From CAWJPW01 sp963844845 (lineage in GTDB: Bacteria > Acidobacteriota > Thermoanaerobaculia > Thermoanaerobaculales > Sulfomarinibacteraceae), in assembly GCA_963844845.1 (NCBI GenBank), contig CAWJPW010000003.1, forward strand, positions 310,001-374,000: a DNA stretch of 64,000 nt, in the 5' to 3' direction. Below, in pieces: positions 1 to 7,958 of the stretch; the first letter of the stretch is position 1; each line of letters begins with the position of its first letter. Below the pieces are notes generated by a model. The model was not told the DNA's origin and ran no database searches. It worked only from the letters and a program-made list of their open reading frames with translations. A program made the position numbers and the translations under genes.

Positions 1-410
1 ACCCGGCCGTCGGGGAGGTAACCCTCGACGCCGTAGCCGGTGGCGATGAAGACTTTGCGTTCACCGGTGGAGAAGGCGACGACGATGCCGCGGTCCTCGC
101 CCTTGCGGCCGAGACCCCAGCTGCTCCCCACCCGCACCGCGAAGTCGGCGATGGCCTCGCCCTCCAGGCTCTTCACCGTGACCACCGCGATGGCGACACC
201 GGTCTTCTGGAAAAGCTCGCGATTGACCCGCTCCATGGTCGCGGCGTCGTCCGGCTTGATCACGCCGGCGTAGTCGTAGACGCTGCTCTGACCCGGCGGG
301 GGCAGCTTGATCTGGGCCGCCGCCGGCATGGCCGCAAGCATCGCCAACAGCAGCGAGGCGAGCACCAGGATTCGCCGAGTGGATGCGCGGGGCGGGGGAT
401 TCGCGATCAT
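1..410 (-). CDS. TPM-domain (YgcG-like) secreted or membrane protein, C-terminus outside window
   Basis: The reading frame runs off the left edge of the window, so only about 136 N-terminal residues are present. It starts at an ATG at 410. An N-terminal signal peptide or anchor (basic start, then a Leu/Ala-rich stretch ending AAMPAAAQ at about residue 33) is followed by a TPM domain, recognisable by VYDYAGVI, the KTGVAIAVVTVKSL strand and the G..RKGEDRGIVV...R.VFIATGYGVEGYLPDG segment. Proteins of this family (YgcG/TPM phosphatase fold) are extracytoplasmic and are linked to membrane-protein turnover in some lineages, but the activity of this one cannot be stated. The family call is firm; the full length is unknown. 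Confidence 0.85.
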   Translation of the reverse strand, partial: MIANPPPRASTRRILVLASLLLAMLAAMPAAAQIKLPPPGQSSVYDYAGVIKPDDAATMERVNRELFQKTGVAIAVVTVKSLEGEAIADFAVRVGSSWGLGRKGEDRGIVVAFSTGERKVFIATGYGVEGYLPDGR

Positions 411-578
411 GGTTCGCTATTGTAGCGAGTCCTCGCGTCGGCTGGGCGGGGCCGCCATGAACCACGGGAGCACAGGAGGAGGCTCATCTCGGTTGGGAGG
501 GGGCTCTGCGTCGTGGCGCCCGTGTGCCTCTGCGTTGCCTTCCTGTCGCGGCGCTTCGGTTCGACGGACCTCGCCCCG

Positions 579-1127
579 CTACGCTGTGTCGCCCGGGGTG
601 CGCTCGAAGAGGATCATGCATCCGCTCCAGTCGAGACCCACTACCGTGGCAGTGGGTACCAGGCGGTCCTCGCCCAGCTCCCATAGCAGCAGCCGGATGA
701 CGATGCCGTGGGTGAAGAGCAGGTGTCGGCCGGGCCGCAGCTCCTGCACGAAGCCGAGCACGCGCTCGCGCAGCTGGGTATAGCTCTCGCCGCCGGGGCT
801 GGCAAAGTGGACGAACTCCAGCAGCGCCGAGCGGTGGGCCTCGTCGAGGGTGTGCCAGTCACGCCCCTCCAGCTCACCGAAGTGGAGCTCGCGCAGGCGG
901 CGATCGACCAGCGGCTCGCCCCAGGCCAGGGCTGCGGTTTCGGTGGCGCGCACGAGGTCGGAGGCCCACACCGAAGCGAAGGTCTCGGCGGTGAGCAACG
1001 GACGCAGGGCCCGCGCCTGGGCGCGGCCGGCATCGGTGAGGGGTACGTCCCGCCAGCCGGCAAGCGAGCCGTCGCGGCTGGCGAGGCTCTCGCCGTGACG
1101 GACCAGCCACAGCTCGACGGAGCTCAC
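579..1127 (-). CDS. Histidine phosphatase family protein (phosphoglycerate mutase/alpha-ribazole phosphatase-like)
   Basis: The protein has about 182 residues. The phosphohistidine motif LVRHGES lies at residues 8-14, followed by the family's PLT..G..QA segment, a second-half ELHFGELEGRDW segment and the THG motif with the second catalytic His near the C-terminus. This histidine phosphatase family removes phosphate from small metabolites (phosphoglycerate, alpha-ribazole phosphate, sugars); the substrate here is not decidable. The open frame extends further upstream, but the GTG at 1127 gives a 4-bp GTGA overlap with the stop of the cytochrome gene and is the best start. The two genes are therefore probably translationally coupled. 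Upstream in-frame sequence is the shadow of the cytochrome gene. Confidence 0.85.
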   Translation of the reverse strand: MSSVELWLVRHGESLASRDGSLAGWRDVPLTDAGRAQARALRPLLTAETFASVWASDLVRATETAALAWGEPLVDRRLRELHFGELEGRDWHTLDEAHRSALLEFVHFASPGGESYTQLRERVLGFVQELRPGRHLLFTHGIVIRLLLWELGEDRLVPTATVVGLDWSGCMILFERTPGDTA

Positions 1128-1525
1128 TTCCCCGCCGTGGGCTCCGTGAGCAGGTACGCGACCAGGGAGTGCAGGGTCTCCTCGTCGGCTGCGGGGTCGC
1201 CGGGCATGTCGGCGGGGTAGCGCTCGTCCATCGTCGTGAGGCGCGGCGTGGCGGCGATCACCGGCGCGGGGTCGCGGAGGAACTCGGCCAGCGAGTCCGC
1301 CGTCCAGTGCTCGCCGAGACCGCGCAGCGGCGGTGCCAGGCTGGTGCCCTGGCGGACGTCGCCGTGGCAGTTGAGACAGCTCTGCTGGAGGTACTCCTGG
1401 CGTCCGGCAGCAACCTCGGGGGACGGCGTGGCAGTGGGGGCCGGAGTCGGCGGTTGCGGTGCCGGGCCGCCGCACGCCGTGAGCAGGATCAGGGCCGCAA
1501 GGCCGGCGGTTGTGCGAAAAGCCAT
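1124..1525 (-). CDS. Cytochrome c family lipoprotein (single haem)
   Basis: A 133-residue protein begins with a lipoprotein signal peptide (MAFRTTAGLAALILLTAC, lipobox LTAC, lipidated Cys at about 18). A Pro/Thr-rich linker leads to a small class I cytochrome c domain with one CLNCH haem-binding motif at residues 50-54 and a plausible distal Met (TTMDERYPADMPG, residues 98-109). It probably acts as an envelope-anchored electron carrier. The ATG at 1525 is supported by a GAGGGG ribosome site. It is followed, with a 4-bp overlap, by the histidine phosphatase gene. The divergent dus gene starts only 39 bp away, so the two promoters must be very close or overlap. Confidence 0.85.
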   Translation of the reverse strand: MAFRTTAGLAALILLTACGGPAPQPPTPAPTATPSPEVAAGRQEYLQQSCLNCHGDVRQGTSLAPPLRGLGEHWTADSLAEFLRDPAPVIAATPRLTTMDERYPADMPGDPAADEETLHSLVAYLLTEPTAGK

Positions 1526-1564
1526 TCCTGGTCCCCTCCTCGGTGGGCACGATATCATGCGCAG

Positions 1565-2728
1565 GTGACGACGGACGCCGTGACCGGGAAGGCTCGCGCC
1601 ACCGCTTCTTCGCCGCTTGCGGTGGGACCGCTCCAGGTGTGGCCGCCCGTGGTGCTGGCGCCCATGGCGGGGGTGACCAACTATCCCTTCCGGGCGCTGT
1701 GCCGGCGCTTCGGAGCCGCGCTCTTCGTCTCCGAGATGATCACCGCCCGGCCGCTCGTCGAGGGACGCGAGAAGACCCTCAAGCTGGCCGACTTCGGACC
1801 CGACGAGTCGCCCCGCAGCCTGCAGCTCTACGGCACCGACCCGCACTGGGTTGGCGAGGCGGTGAAGGTGCTCGTGGGCGAAGGCCGGGTGGACCACGTG
1901 GACCTCAACTTCGGCTGCCCGGTGCGCAAGGTGACCAGCCATGGCGGCGGCGCCGCGATCCCGGCGCGGCCGCGGCTGCTCGCCGCCATTCTGCGCGCCG
2001 CCGTGGGCAACGCCGGCGCGGTACCAGTGACCGCCAAGTTCCGCATGGGCATCGACGAGGAGCTGCTCACCTTCCTCGAGACCGGCCGCATCGCCGAGGC
2101 CGAGGGGTGTGCGGCGGTGGCGCTGCACGCGCGAACCGCCGCCCAGCTCTACGACGGCGAGGCGCGCTGGGAGGCCATCGCCGAGCTCAAGCGAGCGGTC
2201 CGGACCATCCCGGTGCTCGGCAACGGTGACGTCTGGGAGGCCGGCGACGCGCTGCGGATGATGCGCGCCACCGGCTGCGATGGCGTGGTGGTGGGGCGCG
2301 GCTGTCTCGGTCGCCCGTGGCTCTTCCGCGAGCTTGCCGACGCCTTCGCCGGACGGGAGCCGTCGCCGCCGCCGAGCCTCGGCGAGGTGGTCGACGTCAT
2401 GCTGGAGCACGCCTGCCGCCTCGCCGAGTGGTTCGCCGAGGTTCACGCCATGCGCGCGTTCCGCAAGCACAGCGGCTGGTACACCAAGGGCTTCCGCGGC
2501 GGGGCGCGGCTGCGCGAGCGGCTCATGCAGGTGGAGACCTTGACGGAGCTCGAGGAGATCCTGGCCGGTGTCGACCGCTCGGAGCCCTACCCCAAGGACG
2601 CCGCCCGCGCCAAGCGCGGCAAGCGCGCCGGCACGCAGCGGGTGGTGCTCCCCGAGGGCTTTCTCGAGCAGCGCAACGACCTTGCCCCGCCGCCCCGGGA
2701 GGCCGAGGACGGCATCTCCGGCGGGTAG
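1565..2728 (+). CDS. dus: tRNA-dihydrouridine synthase (DusB-like)
   Basis: A 387-residue FMN-dependent TIM-barrel enzyme that reduces specific uridines in the tRNA D-loop. Family signatures appear in order: APMAGVTNYPFR near the N-terminus, LYGTDP, the NFGCPVRKV segment with the catalytic Cys, KFRMGID, an altered HARTAAQLYDGEARW (usually HGRT..Q.Y.G.ADW), GNGDV, and GVVVGRGCLGRPWLF, which binds the flavin phosphate. The frame has no ATG near the domain; GTG at 1565 is the first sensible start. The C-terminus carries a basic tail (about residues 345-387) beyond the core. It stands alone, divergent from the cytochrome gene. The DusB subtype is a best guess. Confidence 0.93.
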   Translation: MTTDAVTGKARATASSPLAVGPLQVWPPVVLAPMAGVTNYPFRALCRRFGAALFVSEMITARPLVEGREKTLKLADFGPDESPRSLQLYGTDPHWVGEAVKVLVGEGRVDHVDLNFGCPVRKVTSHGGGAAIPARPRLLAAILRAAVGNAGAVPVTAKFRMGIDEELLTFLETGRIAEAEGCAAVALHARTAAQLYDGEARWEAIAELKRAVRTIPVLGNGDVWEAGDALRMMRATGCDGVVVGRGCLGRPWLFRELADAFAGREPSPPPSLGEVVDVMLEHACRLAEWFAEVHAMRAFRKHSGWYTKGFRGGARLRERLMQVETLTELEEILAGVDRSEPYPKDAARAKRGKRAGTQRVVLPEGFLEQRNDLAPPPREAEDGISGG

Positions 2729-2831
2729 GCCGCGTGCCCGGTTGCAGTGTGAGGCAGGCCACAGGCGTGCGTGAATCGTCGGTTGGGCAGGGGGTGCGGT
2801 GTTCGACGTTTGGGCGTAGACTAAGTGGGAG

Positions 2832-3098
2832 ATGACGGCTGTTGACTGGACGACCCGACCACTCGGGGGCAGGGCGCGCGTGCCCCTCGATGTGCTCATG
2901 GCGCGGCTGCAAGAGCCCGGGTTCGTCGCCCGCTACCAGCGCCCGCCGTCCACCTCGGAGCGTGGCGGGCACGTGAGTGCAGCGTTGCTGGCGGTGGCGC
3001 CGCCGCGCTCGCGCTACGTTCGTCAGTGGCGGATGCACGCGCGCCGGTGCCCCGACTGCGCGGCCGCCTTCCGGTACTTCGGAATTTCGCTGAAGTAG
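2832..3098 (+). CDS. Small protein with C-terminal Hx3Cx2C motif, hypothetical
   Basis: An 88-residue frame starting at an ATG with a weak GTGGGAG site in front. I do not recognise the family. Near the C-terminus it carries H-A-R-R-C-P-D-C, which matches the Hx3Cx2C spacing of zinc-binding anti-sigma domains, preceded by an Arg-rich helix. It has no membrane segment, unlike typical anti-sigma factors, and no sigma gene is next to it. It lies alone between dus and the repeat at 3277. Its codon pattern is compatible with coding, but it could be a chance frame in GC-rich DNA. Confidence 0.4.
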   Translation: MTAVDWTTRPLGGRARVPLDVLMARLQEPGFVARYQRPPSTSERGGHVSAALLAVAPPRSRYVRQWRMHARRCPDCAAAFRYFGISLK

Positions 3099-3276
3099 AC
3101 GCTAGCATCAGCGTGAGGTCGTCCGTGGTGGGAGCGTGCCGCGGAAGTCAGCGACGTCGTCGGCGCAGAGGTGGACGAGTTCAGCGGTTGGCAGGGCGCT
3201 GCGGGCGACCTCCCACCGGCCCACAACCAGCTCTGCCGGGGGCAGCAAGTGGTCCGGGACCTCGGCAGCGACCTCT

Positions 3277-3424
3277 AGCCTGCATCTCTCGCCAGCTCCC
3301 TACTGGGGGGCTGATCTGCGAGCCATCGTCGGCCCTTTCGCGACTCGGTGCCTCGCCGCTCAATGACTCAGCGCTGACAGACACCTCGGCGCCCTCGCGA
3401 CGACCCCTGGTGAGAAATGCAGGC
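3277..3424. repeat. Inverted-repeat intergenic element, copy A
   Basis: The ends are imperfect inverted copies of each other: AGCCTGCATCTCTCGCCAG at 3277 and CCTGGTGAGAAATGCAGG at 3406. The right end, including the inner CTCGCGACGA, closely matches the ends of copies B (31240) and C (47449). No transposase frame is present. The right end overlaps the last codons of the zinc-finger remnant 3368-3673. Confidence 0.75.
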
Positions 3425-3673
3425 CAGGTCGTCCTCCAGGGCTCGCCGCTGACGCTCAGCGAGGTGGTCGATGCAGAGCCCGACCAGCGGGTCGGCGGTC
3501 AGCAGCTCGGGCTCGATGGGATCTCCGCAGGTGTGGCAACGCAGGGCGCCATGGCGATCGAGCTCGGCCAGGGCGTCGTCCACCGGGTGGAGGAGCTGCT
3601 CGAGCCGGGGCTCGGGGGCTCGCTGGACGAGCGCCTCCAGGCGCTCGCGCCGCTGGCCGCTGGTTGAGCTCAC
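3368..3673 (-). pseudogene. DksA/TraR-type zinc-finger protein remnant, 3' end lies inside repeat copy A
   Basis: The 101-residue frame starts at a GTG (3673). It contains a four-ligand zinc finger, CHTCGDPIEPELL followed by LCIDHL, of the DksA/TraR type, preceded by a Leu/Glu-rich helix. After RRALEDDL the frame enters the inverted-repeat element (translated as ACISHQGSSRG) and stops 19 codons later. From memory, this kind of zinc finger followed by a RALEDDL helix occurs at the N-terminus of some SpoIIE/RsbU-type phosphatases, so this may be an N-terminal fragment whose remainder was lost when the element arrived. A short functional protein is also possible. Confidence 0.55.
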
Positions 3674-3833
3674 GGCGAAGGCTGTATGGCTCGGGCACGG
3701 CTACCTCCCGCGGGTGTGGGTCAGGGGTCGGCAGCGTGCTACTCGCCGGCGGCTCCGGCTTGGTGCGAAATGGCCGCTTTCGCTGGGCCGTTGCGTCTAC
3801 AAGGGGTCCCTTGCGGACCCCGAAGGAGACGCG

Positions 3834-5396
3834 ATGACCGAGTCCAACGCTGCCCTCACCATCGACCACGAACGCTTTGACGGGGTGCTCTTCGACCTCG
3901 ACGGCGTGGTGACCAGGAGCGCCCGGGTGCACGCCGCCGCCTGGAAGGAGCTCTTCGACGGGTACCTGAGACAGCGCGACGGGGAGGGCTTCGAGCCCTT
4001 CGACGCCGAGACGGACTACCGCGAGTACGTGGACGGCAAGCCGCGCTACGACGGGGTGCGCAGCTTCCTCGCGGCGCGCGGGATCGAGCTGCCCGAAGGT
4101 TCGCTGGACGATGGCCCTGACGAGGAGACGGTGTGCGGGCTCGGCAACCGCAAGAACCGCTACTTCCTCGAGGCGCTGCACGAGCACGGCGTCGGTGCCT
4201 ACCCCTCGACGGTGCGCCTGCTGCGCGAGCTACGCGAGCACGGCTTCCGGACCGCGGTGGTGTCGTCCAGCGCCAACTGTCGCGAGGTCGTGGAGACGGC
4301 TGGGCTCAGCGGGCTCTTCGACGCGCGGGTGGACGGGGTGGTCTCCCGGCGCATGCACCTGGAGGGCAAGCCGGCGCCGGACATCTTCGTGGAGGCCGCC
4401 CGGCGGCTCGGGGTGATCCCGCAGCGCGCCGTGGTGGTGGAGGATGCGCTCTCGGGTGTGGAGGCGGGCCACCGCGGCTTCTTCGGCCGGGTGGTGGGTG
4501 TCGACCGCGAGGGTTCGGGACCCCAACTCGGCCAGCACGGCGCCGACGTCGTGGTGCACGACCTCCGCGAGCTGGCGGTGGCCGGGGCGGACGACGACGG
4601 TCGGACCGCCGCACTACCCTCGGCGCTTCAATCCCTTGAGGAGATCCTGAGCGACGCAGGAGACCAGGCGCTCGCCGTCTTCCTCGACTACGACGGCACC
4701 CTCACTCCCATCGTCGAACGGCCCGAGGACGCGGTGATGGACGAAGGCATGCGTGACACCGTGCGCGAGCTCGCCGGTCTCGTGACGCTGGGTGTGATCA
4801 GCGGGCGGGACCTGCCCGACGTCCGTTCCCTGGTGGACATCGATGGCATCTTCTACGCCGGCAGCCACGGCTTCGACATCCTCGCGCCCGGCGGCGAGCG
4901 CCACCGGCTCGACGCTGCCGAGGCCCTCCTGCCGGTGCTCGACGCCGCCGAGGAGGCGCTGCGCAAGGGCATCGCCGAGGTTCCCGGCGCCGCGGTGGAG
5001 CGCAAGCGCTACGCGGTGGCCACCCACTACCGGCAGGTGGATCCCCCGCGGGTGGATGAGATCGGGCAGCTGGTGGATCGCGTGCTCGGCGACAGCCCCG
5101 GCCTCAAGCGCTCCGACGGCAAGAAGGTCATCGAGCTACGGCCGGCGCTGGACTGGGACAAGGGCCGGGCGGTCCTCTATCTCCTCGACGCCAGCGGCGC
5201 GACCCGGGCGCTGCCGTTGTACCTGGGCGACGACACCACCGACGAGGACGCCTTCCGGGTGCTGCGTCACCGCGGGCTCGGTGTGGTGGTGGGCGACGGG
5301 AACCGCCCCACCGCCGCCCGCTACCGCCTGCGCGATCCCGGCGAGGTCGGGAGCTTCCTCGTTGGCCTCGTCGAGCGCGTTGCGGAGGCGTCATGA
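3834..5396 (+). CDS. Fused beta-phosphoglucomutase / trehalose-6-phosphate phosphatase
   Basis: A 520-residue protein with two HAD-superfamily enzymes in one chain. Residues 14-250 are a beta-phosphoglucomutase-type HAD: nucleophile motif FDLDGVVT, an insert with KPRYDGVRSFLAARGI, the VVSSSANC motif and the VVEDALSGVEAG acidic motif. Residues 265-518 are OtsB-like: FLDYDGTLTPIV, GVISGRDLPD, AGSHGFDI, RKRYAVATHYR and YLGDDTTDEDAF. The first half would interconvert beta-glucose 1-phosphate and glucose 6-phosphate, and the second would dephosphorylate trehalose 6-phosphate. ATG at 3834 has an AAGGAG site. The next gene, a GH65 phosphorylase, overlaps by 4 bp and yields exactly the substrate of the first domain. 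Confidence 0.9.
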   Translation: MTESNAALTIDHERFDGVLFDLDGVVTRSARVHAAAWKELFDGYLRQRDGEGFEPFDAETDYREYVDGKPRYDGVRSFLAARGIELPEGSLDDGPDEETVCGLGNRKNRYFLEALHEHGVGAYPSTVRLLRELREHGFRTAVVSSSANCREVVETAGLSGLFDARVDGVVSRRMHLEGKPAPDIFVEAARRLGVIPQRAVVVEDALSGVEAGHRGFFGRVVGVDREGSGPQLGQHGADVVVHDLRELAVAGADDDGRTAALPSALQSLEEILSDAGDQALAVFLDYDGTLTPIVERPEDAVMDEGMRDTVRELAGLVTLGVISGRDLPDVRSLVDIDGIFYAGSHGFDILAPGGERHRLDAAEALLPVLDAAEEALRKGIAEVPGAAVERKRYAVATHYRQVDPPRVDEIGQLVDRVLGDSPGLKRSDGKKVIELRPALDWDKGRAVLYLLDASGATRALPLYLGDDTTDEDAFRVLRHRGLGVVVGDGNRPTAARYRLRDPGEVGSFLVGLVERVAEAS

Positions 5397-7810
5397 ACGA
5401 GTGGATGCTGGAGTACGAGGGGTTCGATCCCGACCAGGAGAAGCTGCGGGAGACGCTGTGCACCCTGGGCAACGGCTACTTTGCCACCCGCGGTGCAGGG
5501 TCGGAGTCACAGGCCGACGGCGTGCACTACCCTGGGACCTACCTGGCAGGGGGCTACGACCGGCTGGTCTCCACGGTGGCGGGGCGGGAGGTCGAGAACG
5601 AGGATCTCGTGAACCTGCCCAACTGGCTGCCGCTCAGCTTCCGCGCCGAGGGCGGCGAGTGGTTCGACCTCGGGTCGTGTGAGCTCCTCGACTACCGCCA
5701 GACGCTCGACCTGCGCCGCGGCGTGCTCCACCGCACGATGCGCTACGCCGACCGCGAGGGCCGCGTCACGCGCGTCGCCGAGCGCCGGCTGGTGCACATG
5801 CGCCACCCGCACCAGGCGGCCATCGAGGTGGAGATCACGCCGGAGTGGAGCGGCCGTCTCGAGGTACGCTCCGCCATCGACGGGCGGGTGACCAACGCCG
5901 GCGTCGACCGCTACTCCGATCTCCACCAGCAGCACCTCGGGCCCCTCACCACCTCCGCGGTGGGTGACGACACCGTGGTCGTCGAGGTGGCGACGGTGCA
6001 GTCGGCGCTGCGGGTGGTGGAGGCGGCGCGAACCCGCGCCTATCGCCGGGGCCAGCGCATCGCTGCCGAGACGAGGACGGTGCAGGGGGCCGGCTATGCG
6101 GGTTGCCATCTCGCGTTCGCGGTGCGTGCCGACGAGACCGTGACGGTGGAGAAGCTGGTCACCCTCTACACCTCGCGCGACGGCGGCATTTCGGAGTGCG
6201 GCCTCGCGGCGCGCGAAGAGGCGGCGCGGCTGGGCCGATTCGCCGAGCTCTTGGATGACCAGGCGGCGGCCTGGGCTGCCCTGTGGCGGCGTTTCGACCT
6301 CGAGCTCGAGGCCATCGACGACGACGGACCCGACGAGCGCACCGCCATGATCCTCCACCTCTACCTCTTTCACCTCCTGCAGACGACCTCGGTGCTGACC
6401 ATGAAGATGGCGCTGGACGTGGGGGTGCCCTCGCGCGGATGGACCGGCGAGGCATACCGCGGGCACATCTTCTGGGACGAGATCTTCATCCTGCCGATTC
6501 TCAACTTCCGCCTGCCGGAGATCACTCGCACCCTGCTCATGTACCGCTACCGCCGCCTCGGCGCGGCGCGGGGGATGGCCCTGGCGGCGGGCTACGAAGG
6601 CGCCATGTACCCCTGGCAGAGCGGCAGCGACGGTCGCGAGGAGTCGCAGCAGCTCCACCTCAACCCCAAGTCAGGGCGCTGGATCCCCGACAACAGCCGG
6701 CTCCAGCGTCACGTCAACGCGGCCATCGCCTACAACATCGACCACTACGTGGAGGTCACCGGGGACACCGAGTTCATGATCTTCTACGGCGCCGAGATGT
6801 TCCTCCAGATTGCGCGCTTCCTGGCCAGCCTGGCAACCTGGAACGACGAGCTCGAGCGTTACGAGATCCTCGGCGTGATGGGGCCGGACGAGTACCACGA
6901 CAGCTATCCCGGCGCCGACCGGCCCGGCCTCGACAACAACGCGTACACCAACGTCATGACCGCCTGGGTGCTCGACCGGGCTCTCACGATGCTGGCGAGC
7001 CTGCCGGAGGACCGACGCGAGGAGCTCGTCGCCCACCTCGGCCTCCGGGATGAGGAGACCCAGCGCTGGCGCGAGGTGAGTCGGCGCCTCCGGGTCGTCT
7101 TCCACGGCGACGGCATCATCAGCCAGTTCGAAGGCTACGATGAGCTCGCGGAGTTCGACTGGAAGGGGTACCGTGAGAAGTACGACGACATCCAGCGCCT
7201 CGATCGCGTGCTCGAGGCCGAGGACGACACCCCCAACCGTTACAAGGCGTCCAAGCAGGCCGATGTCCTCATGCTCTTCTACCTCTTCTCCGCCGAGGAG
7301 CTGGAGCGGCTCTTCAAGCAGCTGGGCTACCCCTTTCACAGCGACACCATCCCCAAGAACATCGAGTACTACCAGGCCCGCACCTCGCACGGCTCGACCC
7401 TGAGCCGGGTCGTGCACTCGTGGGTGCTGGCGCGAGCCGACCGGGAGGCCTCCTGGAGGCTCTTCGAGGAGGCGCTGGAGAGCGACATCTCGGACATCCA
7501 GGGCGGTACCACACCCGAGGGAATCCACCTCGGCGCCATGGCCGGGGTCGCCGACCTGGTGCAACGCTGCTACACCGGGCTGGAGCCCCGCGAGGATGTG
7601 CTCTACTTCAACCCCACCTTGCCCCAGGAGCTGGCGCAGCTGGCACTGCGGATCCGCTACCGGGGCCACACCCTGGGCGTGAACCTGACCTCGAAGGCGA
7701 TGACGGTGAAGGCCTTGCAGAGCAGCGAGTCGCCGATCGCGGTCTGCATCGCCGGCACCAGCTTCGAGCTCGCCGCCGGCGAGGAGCGGACCGTCCGGCT
7801 CGGCAGCTGA
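5393..7810 (+). CDS. Glycoside hydrolase family 65 phosphorylase (trehalose/kojibiose/maltose type)
   Basis: An 805-residue protein of the expected GH65 length. The N-terminal beta-sandwich begins with TLGNGYFATRGA (residues 23-34). The (alpha/alpha)6 barrel has HIFWDEIFILP and the general-acid motif GPDEYHD, with the catalytic Glu at about residue 500. KQADVLML and SHGSTLS follow, with a small C-terminal beta domain. GH65 inverting phosphorylases split alpha-glucosides with phosphate to give beta-glucose 1-phosphate. The exact disaccharide cannot be read off, but the overlapping upstream gene for beta-phosphoglucomutase plus trehalose-6-phosphate phosphatase makes trehalose the most likely. 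Start is the ATG in the ATGA overlap. Confidence 0.92.
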   Translation: MNEWMLEYEGFDPDQEKLRETLCTLGNGYFATRGAGSESQADGVHYPGTYLAGGYDRLVSTVAGREVENEDLVNLPNWLPLSFRAEGGEWFDLGSCELLDYRQTLDLRRGVLHRTMRYADREGRVTRVAERRLVHMRHPHQAAIEVEITPEWSGRLEVRSAIDGRVTNAGVDRYSDLHQQHLGPLTTSAVGDDTVVVEVATVQSALRVVEAARTRAYRRGQRIAAETRTVQGAGYAGCHLAFAVRADETVTVEKLVTLYTSRDGGISECGLAAREEAARLGRFAELLDDQAAAWAALWRRFDLELEAIDDDGPDERTAMILHLYLFHLLQTTSVLTMKMALDVGVPSRGWTGEAYRGHIFWDEIFILPILNFRLPEITRTLLMYRYRRLGAARGMALAAGYEGAMYPWQSGSDGREESQQLHLNPKSGRWIPDNSRLQRHVNAAIAYNIDHYVEVTGDTEFMIFYGAEMFLQIARFLASLATWNDELERYEILGVMGPDEYHDSYPGADRPGLDNNAYTNVMTAWVLDRALTMLASLPEDRREELVAHLGLRDEETQRWREVSRRLRVVFHGDGIISQFEGYDELAEFDWKGYREKYDDIQRLDRVLEAEDDTPNRYKASKQADVLMLFYLFSAEELERLFKQLGYPFHSDTIPKNIEYYQARTSHGSTLSRVVHSWVLARADREASWRLFEEALESDISDIQGGTTPEGIHLGAMAGVADLVQRCYTGLEPREDVLYFNPTLPQELAQLALRIRYRGHTLGVNLTSKAMTVKALQSSESPIAVCIAGTSFELAAGEERTVRLGS

Positions 7811-7858
7811 GGCGGCAGGGGGCGCGAAGGCCCTGGCGGCAGCGCCCGCCCGCCGCCT
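7811..7858 (+). terminator. Imperfect GC-rich hairpin after the GH65 gene
   Basis: GGCGGC-A-GGGGGCGC can pair with GCGCCCGC-CCGCCGCC, ending at about 7858 just past the GH65 stop. A T-rich tail is almost absent (CTTGAAG). It sits between convergent genes. Termination is an inference. Confidence 0.35.
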
Positions 7859-7958
7859 TGAAGCAGCACCGTGTGCTCATGACTCGTCACCACCGAGCGG
7901 GACGGTCGGAGGGACCGTCGACCCCCACTCCGCATGCTCTCGTGGTCAGACGCGCCTC

